Source of the DNA: Isoetes taiwanensis
Taxonomy: Eukaryota; Streptophyta; Lycopodiopsida; Isoetales; Isoetaceae
Length of the DNA stretch: 64,000 bases
Direction of reading: 5' to 3'
Assembly (NCBI GenBank): GCA_021234155.1
Contig: JAJEKV010000002.1
Span: 32,663,645-32,727,644 of the forward strand
The first letter of the stretch is position 1; every line of letters starts with the position of its first letter. Positions 56,510-64,000 of this stretch are shown piece after piece. Made by a program: the position numbers and the translations under genes. The notes under the pieces were generated by a model that worked only from the letters and a program-made list of their open reading frames with translations, did no database searches and was not told where the DNA came from.

Positions 56510-56520
56510 TTCTCCCCACC
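56510..56520 (-). promoter_or_regulatory. Polypurine tract of gypsy element 2
   Basis: Minus-strand GGTGGGGAGAA next to the LTR start, equivalent to 50508-50518. The 0.87 kb between here and the integrase end (56521-57390) is non-coding 3' sequence of the element. Confidence 0.8.
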
Positions 56521-57391
56521 TTTGAAATGATGTCTGTCTTCAAAGATCGCGGGTCTCCCCCACCTTGGGATCTTCCTAATCTGCGATCTGCAATCAATGT
56601 GATGCATACAATATAATAGTTATACATTTACCAAGATTACCCTAAGGTAATATTTTTAGAACATTATTACGTCATCATACTATGGAATACTTATCAATTC
56701 ATAACATCATTAAACAAGTTATTCACTATCTTAGTTATTATGATATTAAGTTAGACAAAATTTCTACATTTCATATCTATAATTATTGTTCGAGGTACTC
56801 TTCATTCCTTGCAACACATTCCAACAAAATTTGTGTTGCAAGTCTTCGTAACTCGACCTCCTTGTCCTCCGGAGCGCTCTATTGGCCTGCAGGTCGATAC
56901 TACGTTAGTACCATTTTAATTATTTAATAAATTTTGATGGTGACCACCCCACCTATCTACATGGATGCATGGCTAATCTCCCGGCGTAGGAAGAGGGTGA
57001 ATCTTCCATTATGGCCGCGGAGACAGCGCCTATATGCCTATATGCCGCTCATGCCTACACCCTAGTTGCCCAGCGTGGAGGATAGGTCCTTCCCGTATAT
57101 GGAGCGTGAAGGCCTGATTCCTCCTATCAAAGCATATATGGGGCTAGAGGTGCTTTTCCTATCAGTGCATTCCTTAATGACCTCCTTTCTCTCGAGGTCG
57201 TCTACTTCCGTGGGACAGAAGTAGACTTTCTAATCTACCTTCCACTCGCCCAAGCGAAAATGCGGTCATGCCTACATTGACATTACACCACGCCCTAGAG
57301 ATCACCGTAGTGGTCCCATCATCGGTAACAACGCATGCGACCCATACCAAGCATAGGTGGCATGCGTAGATTAATCCTAACTACACAAGAA

Positions 57392-58522
57392 TTAACCTAC
57401 ACAAATCGACATGCCTGAGCCGATTTCTTCGGAGATGACCTTGCCGTCCCATTGCTCCATAAACTGTGGGTACTGTTTTTCTAAATCTTTCTTAAGTACC
57501 CATGTCGCGTCTTCCACTGGCAAGTGTTCCCACTTGACCAAAAACTGGAGGAATTCTGATCTCCTCGTTTTCTTGAAAGCTTTATCAAGAATCAATTCTG
57601 GAACTATTTCCAGCTGCTTCTCCGTCATTTCCAACAACGTTGGAGTGTCCAAGACTTCGTCTGGGTTTGGAGTGTGCTTCTTCAACAAACTCACATGGAA
57701 GACCTTATGAATCTTTAGGTGTGCTGGCAAGTCTAGCTTGTAGGATTGATTGCCTACTCTCTTGACTATTCTGAAAGGTCCAGCCCACCTTGGAGCAAGC
57801 TTCTTGCAATTTCGATCCCGAAGCCACCGCTTCACCTTGATCTTGAGCCATACATCATCTCCAACTTTGAACTCTCTGGCTGTTCGATGCTTGTCGGCGA
57901 TGCTCTTTTGTCGACTTCTTGCTGCTATCAGATACCCTCGAACCTCTTCCACAAGCTGCCGTGATATATCGCCAACATCTGGCTGCGCGAAACTTCCACT
58001 TTTGACACGGGGTGTGCCAAGTGTCCGAGTTAGGCAACCGTAGCCGTGAATTGATCATAAACGGTGACATTTGGGATGATTCCCGCTTGGTGCTATTGTA
58101 TGCAAACTCCACCAAGTGAATAAATTCTTCCCACATACTTTGCTTATTCCGCATATAGTTTCAGTAGCATGTCTTCTAAGATCCTGTTGGTCCGCCTCCG
58201 TTTGGCCATCCGTCTGAGGATGATACGCCGTGCTCATGGATAGCTTGGTCTGAATTGTCGCAAAGAGGTCTTGCCAAAAAGCACTCATGAACTTCGGGTC
58301 CCTGTCGGATATAATCTCCCTTGGCATGCCATGAAGCCTGAAGATCTCTTTGGTGAAGAGCTTTGCTGTATCCATAGTCAGATCTGTGGTCCCGCAAGGC
58401 ACAAAGTGTGCCATCTTCGACAACTTGTCGACCACTACCATCAAGGCATCCTTCCTCTTACCGCCCTTGGGAGCCCCGCGGATGAAATCCATGCCGATCA
58501 CCTCCCACTTAGCGTTTGGCAC
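57392..58522 (-). pseudogene. Gypsy 2: integrase core and chromodomain
   Basis: 58055-58522 carries the integrase core: G-M-D-F-I near its start, I-S-D-R-D-P-K-F, then H-P-Q-T-D-G-Q-T-E, where the frame shifts straight after the catalytic Glu. 57392-57952 carries the C-terminal integrase segment (G-P-F-R-I-V-K-R-V-G) and a chromodomain (F-L-V-K-W-E-H-L-P, then A-T-W-V). At least two indels separate the frames. The integrase zinc finger upstream (about 58520-58720) is broken beyond reading. The domain layout equals element 1. Confidence 0.88.
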
Positions 58523-58724
58523 CGCTTAATGGCTCTAATGCCCCCGAATTTAAGCCGTTTCGCTTCGTCTGGCGGGCATAGCCGACATTCCCCCGATGTA
58601 GCGAGCCACTTGCTTCTTCATTCCTGGCCAATAATAGCTATTGCGCGACTTTGAAATATGTTTTCATGAATCCCGCGATGGCCAGCTATTGGGTCAAGCA
58701 GCGTGTCATGGAGGATCAACTTCC

Positions 58725-59217
58725 TTACACCCGATGATTCTGCACGCACAACTTGTTCTTATGGTATAACAGGTTGCCTTCCTTCTTAAAATGCTTGAAG
58801 GCCTCCCGCTCTTTATCCGTTTCTAGCCTCCCTAGAGAGGCTTGCCCATACTTCCCCGAAATCCACATCCGTTGGCAAGGTCTCTTCAATCTTCTTACCA
58901 AAGTCATTTGGAGAGCGCCGAAATTGCATTGCAATGCACTCTAGTTGTCGGGGTGCCTTGAAAGCGCATCCGCTACCACATTGAGTTTCGGGCTTGTAGA
59001 CTATCTCAAAGTCATATTCCTCGAGGAACTCCATCCACCTCCTCCCACGCCTCGCATTGAGGTGTGGTTGCGTGAATACATCTTTGGAGGCTCGATGGTG
59101 GGTATCCAATTGGAACTTCCTTCCCAAGAGATAGTGCCTCCATATTCTTAATGCCCCGACAACCGCAGTAAGCAATTCTTGATCATGCGTTGGGTAGCGC
59201 GGCGTCGGCGCGTTCAT
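58725..59217 (-). pseudogene. Gypsy 2: RNase H segment
   Basis: The frame contains P-T-H-D-Q-E-L-L, then W-R-H-Y-L-L-G-R-K-F, E-Y-D-F-E-I-V-Y-K-P and a damaged form of the A-D-A-L-S-R end, all in the order of a gypsy RNase H. Indels replace the last motif. A second minus frame (58725-58934) continues toward the integrase zinc finger. Confidence 0.8.
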
Positions 59218-59226
59218 CTTCCGGAA

Positions 59227-60164
59227 TCATACGCTACCACCCGCTCTTCTGCATAAGCACCGCACTGTAGCTATCTTACTCGCATCTGTTGCTACAAGCT
59301 TATCTTTCTCCGGGTCCGGCAGGGTCAAGACAGGGGCTGTCGTCAGGGCTTCTTTCAACAATTCAAACCCCTTTTGGGCTTTCTTGTGCCAATGCTCTGC
59401 CCAATCTTTCACCTTCTCTGCCCTCGTCAGGTCTGTTAACGGGGCCGCTATCTTAGCAAAGTTCTTCACGAACTTCCTGTAGTACCCTGCTAGCCCGAGA
59501 AAACTTCTGACCTCATGCACATTCTTCGGTGCCGGCCACTGAATGACGGCTTCAATCTTGGCAGGATCCGTTGAGATTCCTTCTGCTGAGATCACGTGAC
59601 CCAGGTATTCCACCTTCTCCGTTGCGAAGTGGCACTTCGACAACTTGGCGTACAACTGGTGCCTCTTCAACTTCTCTAGCACTCTCCTTAAGTGTTGTAC
59701 GTGCTCTTCAAGGGATCTGCTATACACCAAAATGTCGTCAAAGAATACAATCACAAAGGTGTCTAAAAACTCCCTGAAGATGTCGTTCATGAGCCTCATG
59801 AATGTCGCGGGGGCATTTGATAAGCCGAAAGGCATTACCGTGAACTCATAGTGCCCATACCGCTGTTGCTCAAGGCGCCTTATGGATATCTTCCTCCTTT
59901 ATCCGGATCTGATGATAACCTGACCTTTAAGTCGATTTTTGAGAAGATCCTTGCTCCTTGAAGCTGATCCATCAAGTCGCCCGATCTTGGGAGCGCATAC
60001 TTGTTCTTAATGGTGTGCTTATTCAACTGCCTATAGTCTATGCACATCCTCAAAGATCCGTCCTTCTTCTTGACAAAAAGAATGGGCGCTCCAAACGGCG
60101 AGACGCTAGGCCTAATGAAGCCTAGGTCGAGTAGCTCCTGCAATTGCTTCTTTAGTTCGGACAA
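59227..60164 (-). pseudogene. Gypsy 2: reverse transcriptase
   Basis: 59880-60164 holds the N-terminal part ([20 protein letters not shown], then [10 protein letters not shown]) and F-S-K-I-D-L, after which one inserted base shifts the frame. 59227-59835 resumes at [12 protein letters not shown] with the catalytic F-F-D-D-I-L-V-Y and runs to D-A-S-K of RNase H. It has the Lys-Lys codons intact where element 1 has TAG. Catalytic aspartates are present, but the frame is broken at least twice. Confidence 0.9.
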
Positions 60165-60199
60165 CTCCCAAGGTCGTCATTCGTATGGAGCCTTGCTTG

Positions 60200-60790
60200 T
60201 CGGCTTTGTTCCCGGTTCGAAAGTGCTATCTCGCACTCGACTCCCCTATAAGGAGGAAGCCGCTTGATCTCATCCGAAAGAGATCATGGAACTCCGTGAT
60301 CAGCTTAGCTATTTGCTTCGCAACCGGCCGCCGAGCACCTTGTCTTCTTTGCTTGCTTTCGATTCCTCGCTCACTAATCTCAAGCTTGAAGATGTATGCC
60401 ACCCGCTCACTCTTGATGCACTTGAACAAATTGTTTTAGAAGACATACACCGCATGATGGGAACAACTTCTTTACCCGCGGATCTCAATGATCTTGCCGT
60501 CCGGCGTTGGGAAGGTCACCTTCCGCTTCCACAATCAATAATGGCCCCTGCTGGTCCAAGGTACTCCATACCTATGATCAAGTCAGATTTGCCAATGCCC
60601 ATTACCCGCCCCCATCCGGATATTAATCCCCGGCAAGTCGATGTCGGTTGATTCTCTTACCGCCGTCCGCCTTTTATCGCTCCACTTACTAAGACAACGG
60701 GCCTTGGCTTTGACTTTAGTGGTTTCAACTTCAACATTTGAACCATTCGGGGGATGCGGTTATGGCTACCGCCTCGAGTCTATCAAGACT
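60200..60790 (-). pseudogene. Gypsy 2: protease remnant and pol linker
   Basis: In shifted minus frames around 60490-60640 the text corresponds to the protease end of element 1 (D-L-I-x-G-M-E-Y-L, then I-D-C, then V-T-F). The protease active-site D-T-G box is not clearly readable. 60226-60429 contains E-F-H-D-L-F, the start of the linker to RT. Confidence 0.6.
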
Positions 60791-62241
60791 ATGAAGGACT
60801 TGGTCTTGGCCTTCCCATCGTGGAAATTACTTTATACCGGGCTCTCTCTTGCTCAGTATCTATTTGCGGCAAAGATATGACACTCACCCCAATGTAGTCG
60901 CGGGCTTCCTCGCCGCCGTCGTCGCATGTGGTGTCCCAATCTCCCAACTCGCTAGAATTTGCACTCATGATGTATGGGCAGTTCGGCCGTCCTATGGCTT
61001 GGCTGGAAGCACCAAGCAAAAGCTTTTCTATGCACTGTCTCTTTTCCTTGGGCATGGCCTGCAAAAAGGAACGACCGCTTTTGGAGTAGTTTGACCCTTC
61101 CCCGCTTGTCTTTGAAGGACACCCGCTTCTTCTCCTCGGGCCGCTTTCCTTGATTGCCACTATATGGGGCTCTAGCTGGTCTGGCGGGGCCGGGTCCTCG
61201 GGCTAAACCGCCGCTTCTTTGCCTTGCCTTTGTCACCGTAATATCTATTTTGCCTCTGCCCGCTATTCTCGAGGTCCGATTTCCTTGCAAGCTTATTGCC
61301 TTGGACTCGCTTCGAGCATCTTGTTCTAGGGTTTATTGCCCTCACAAGTTTGCGGATCTCCTCATTCGTGCCTTCAACGTAGCTTTTCTCTTGCATGCTT
61401 CTCACCTAACTTTGGCACATAAAGCCTCAGCCTCATGAATTCCTCCTCAGATATTTCTGGATGACTTGTTGCCTTGCCGCAACCTAGAGAAATCAGCCGC
61501 ATCATGTTGGACTTGTGTTCCCTTGGGGACGAGGGCGCTTTTGAAGGCTTTAGCAAACTTCCCCGAACTTACAAGCATCCCCGCTTAAGCCATGTGCCTT
61601 TGCATAACCCTTCCACCAAATCCGCGGCGGCTCCTTTCAAGTTGGCTGTTGCCACTCTACCTTTGTCCTTATCCTTCATGCCATAAGCATTGCCGTACTC
61701 ACTCATTTCATCCACCATGCCTCTCGCTTCTAATCGACTGTTCTCCCCGAGAATCGCTTTCGGCTTCGGGCCTTCCATACATTGCCCGGTCAGAATCTAC
61801 CTTCTTCTAGTAGTCGGAGGCTCGTGTTCCTTTGTCGTCCATCTATGGTGTCCCTCTGCCTTGCATCTGCCGGGTTTCTCTGCCTTGCATCTGTTCGGTC
61901 CCGGGCCTGCTCTTCCTCTTCCTCGGAATCGGAGTCTGAATCTGAACTTGAGTCGGAGGATTCCGAGCTGGGGGACCTCCTTCTCTTGCTTCTCTTCCTG
62001 TTTTCCGAACTGATGCTTGAGGCAAGTGAGCATTGCCCACCGACCCCGCTCCTACTTGCGCGGACAGCAAGGCCTTTATCTGTTCCAGGTCCGTCCTCAT
62101 CTGAGATATTTCCTCTTCTGGGGTGATGGCTCCAAATTCCTCGAATAGGTTCCTTGCCGGACGTGGCCTGGGCGGACTCTGTTCTTCCATATGTTCTCGG
62201 CGTTGTCGTTCCCCTGAGCTTAGGCCTCTAGCTGCATACAC
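60789..62241 (-). pseudogene. Gypsy 2: gag
   Basis: The capsid-nucleocapsid precursor is spread over several frames. 61843-62241 is a Pro/Arg-rich start with a short helix (E-E-I-S-Q-M-R-T-D-L-E-Q-I-K). 61569-61778 has the capsid phrase L-K-G-A-A-A-D-L-V-E-G-L. 61374-61556 has E-E-E-F-M-R-L-R-L-Y. 61172-61405 has the basic region, and about 60960-61100 a damaged zinc knuckle ending N-C-P-Y-I-M. K-K-R-V-S-F near 61130 corresponds to K-K-V-T-F in element 1. Indels break the frame at least four times. Confidence 0.7.
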
Positions 62242-62430
62242 AAGTAGTTCATGGCTATATGGTTAGTTTTACTTGTTCTCTTGCATTGTTTATGTTTGTT
62301 GGTATAGTTGGGGACACAAAATACATCAACAAAACATTTATAGTGCAAAAGAAATTATATTCATATTTTATAATATGCTAATGCAAAATTAAAACTTCCG
62401 GGATCAAGATTGCTAACTATTCTTGATGCT
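62236..62430 (-). other. AT-rich spacer with splice-like signals upstream of gag
   Basis: Unlike the GC-rich coding flanks, this 0.2 kb is AT-rich. Its minus strand carries a CTAAC branch-point-like motif near 62262 and a TTGTGTATGCAG acceptor ending at 62233, just before gag. A donor is not clear (only a weak GTTAGC near 62422). It could be an intron between the upstream frame and gag, or plain leader sequence. Confidence 0.3.
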
Positions 62431-63963
62431 GCCGGTAGGATGGATTATCCTCTAGGAAATTTTTCACTTGGGCTGTTCCCACTGAATGACCCAAGTTCCT
62501 AAGGACGTTGGCTGAAGATCCGCCCTGCAAGGCTCTCGCCAAGTCTTCTACTCGCTGTCGGAGGTATAAGCCTGCGGTCCGCCGATCTTCCTTGCCACCA
62601 GAAGGTATGGCGAAAGTCGAAAACATCGAAAGTGCTCTTGCTCTCTTTACCAGGATGGCATACTCGGTGTTGAGGGGCAACCGCGTATGCCGGCCAAATC
62701 CCGAGAGCGCAATTAGCATCGATACTCCTTCCTCGCCTCTGGGGGTGAATTTGCGGTGAATTACCGCTATTCTTCCATCCATCAGCAGGGGAAGGTAGTA
62801 CCGCAATGACCTGTCGTTGCGAGACGGGTCTTCGGCCACTCGGTATCCAGCTCTGTGTCTGCCCGCAAAGTCATCTACTTCCACTGTGATGAGTTCCCCA
62901 GAAGTCTCGACCGTTCTTTGAAGCTCCCGAGGTCGAACTTCGCCCCTTCTCTCCGGGAGGCGTTGTCGGCGAGCTTGCCGTTAGGATGTTCGATGTTGCG
63001 TGGCGGATCCCCATCTGTTCTCAGAGGGCAAGGAACTCTTCCTCCGTCGGTAGTTGATTTTGCGGCTTGGTCCGCCTCCATGATCCGCGCGATCTTTGTT
63101 GTAGGCTTGGATGTCGGAGGTCGACTCTCCCGTGTAAGTGTCGGCTTCCCTTACTTGGAAGGGGAAGTCAGATGCTCCTCGGACGATGAAGTCGTCCAAG
63201 TCCGTTCTTCGGAGTTGGTGCAGCAACTCTTCAGGTCTGTACTCCCTTTCCCTGCACTCCGGGAGGTTTTAGATGTCGCTTAGAAGCAGAAACTCTTCGC
63301 CTTCGACGATAATGGGGGCTAGGCTTGTAATGCCTAACCCAGGGGTGGCGCGACTCTAAGAGTTTGCCGGCTTCTCTCGAAGTCCTGCCACTCTTGCTCT
63401 GCTTGTCGTCGCTCCTCTGCTGGGTCGAGCTCGACGTAGTCTTCCTCTTCCTCGGAATCCTATTCTTCTGAGTCGTCCTCTTCTTTTCCTTCCTGCTCCT
63501 GTTCATATTCCGTAAGAAGCCGTTGCTCTGCTGCTATGGCTAATGGGTCCACGTCCATGGGGGGAATGGAGGTTTCCCCCACGGTGTTCTCGGCACGGTG
63601 GGTAAGAAAGATTGCCAAGGCAGTGTTGAAAGAGAAGTACTTGGTCCTATTGACAGTTAGGACCATTGGCTCAGGTGTGCGCTGCGCCTTGTTTGTCAGG
63701 TACTTGGCAATGTTTGGAACATCGCCTAAGGCTGCTTGCAGGGATTGCCTAGGAACAAAATAGCCTATGCAAGGGGGGAGTTGCACTAGCGCTGGTTCTA
63801 CCCTAGCTTGGAACTCAGACAAGACTCTACTGTAAGCTGGGGTTGCGTGCAAGGTTGCTTGGACATCTACCTCCTTCCTGAAGATCTGGAAGATTTGGTC
63901 GACGTCGGCCTCGGCAGCATGAGCGCTGGCGCTGTACCATCTGCGAAAATCAGAGGTTGCCAT
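62417..63963 (-). pseudogene. Unrecognised broken reading frame upstream of gag in gypsy 2
   Basis: Coding-looking text runs for about 1.5 kb on the minus strand in three frames. 63460-63963 (167 codons, starting M-A-T-S-D-F-R-R-W-Y) is helical and mixed, with a Glu/Asp-rich end. A basic/acidic low-complexity middle lies at about 63230-63460. 62875-63226 is in shifted frames. 62417-62884 (155 codons) has V-A-E-D-P-S-R-N-D and S-G-F-G-R-H-T-R-L-P-L-N-T-E-Y. I recognise no family. Its GC content and indel-type breaks match gypsy 2 and it ends about 180 bp before gag, so it may be an extra ORF of the element. It could also belong to a separate insertion, because the 5' LTR is not visible. No function is proposed. 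Confidence 0.45.
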
Positions 63964-64000
63964 TGGTTAATTGCGAAAGAGGGTATCAAACGGTTGCACG

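Larger units (their letters stand above)
54951..64000 (-). mobile_element. Ty3/gypsy chromovirus-type retrotransposon 2 (runs off the window)
   Basis: The minus-strand order is unknown upstream frame (62.4-64.0 kb), gag (60.8-62.2), protease (60.45-60.8), RT (59.2-60.2), RNase H (58.7-59.2), integrase and chromodomain (57.4-58.6), polypurine tract and 3' LTR. It is related to but distinct from element 1. Every domain is recognisable, but frames change at least a dozen times through small indels. The 5' LTR is not in the window. Confidence 0.85.

Overview
The window looks like intergenic nuclear DNA from a land plant with a large, repeat-rich genome. Four things point there: one ALOG-domain regulator (a land-plant family), chromodomain Ty3/gypsy retrotransposons, plant-type L1 LINE fragments, and long AT-rich stretches with no open gene. 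A second LINE family with an animal/algal-looking reverse transcriptase, ending in simple repeats rather than poly-A, makes me lean to a non-seed plant such as a fern or lycophyte. That placement is inference. I see one convincing host gene, the ALOG protein on the minus strand at 17285-17935. No rRNA, tRNA or CRISPR array was recognised.

Layout, left to right. 1-1.8 kb: nothing recognised. 2.0-5.0 kb: 5' half of a decayed LINE (family A, plus strand), interrupted at 3776-4478 by a non-autonomous hAT-like element with an 8-bp target duplication and 20 copies of a 14-bp hairpin. 5.0-8.5 kb: decayed L1-type LINE (family B, minus strand). 8.5-16.6 kb: dispersed repeats, a LINE-A 3' end, a MITE-like element and two 870-bp direct repeats. 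17.1-18.7 kb: the ALOG gene and its flanks. 19.7-23.4 kb: small tandem duplications, a long AT run and a 2-kb array in which GATTC recurs about every 10-11 bp. 26.2-34 kb: three more LINE-A copies and one LINE-B copy. 35.6-39 kb: LTR-like segments. 42.4-49.4 kb: a composite of two 19-bp-repeat arrays flanking a core bounded by inverted modules. 49.4-50.0 kb: a 157-bp tandem repeat. About 50.2-64 kb: two chromodomain Ty3/gypsy elements on the minus strand, the second (54951 to beyond the window) apparently inserted in the gag of the first.

Apart from the ALOG gene, the sequence records layered transposition: hAT in LINE, LTR element in LTR element, plus satellite-like expansions. The most unusual structures are the ordered hairpin array at 3.9-4.36 kb, the shared LINE-A 3' end with a different microsatellite tail on each copy, the 19-bp composite at 42-49 kb, and an unrecognised, broken reading frame upstream of gag in the second gypsy element (62.4-64.0 kb). 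All similarities were judged by eye; no alignment or database search was run.
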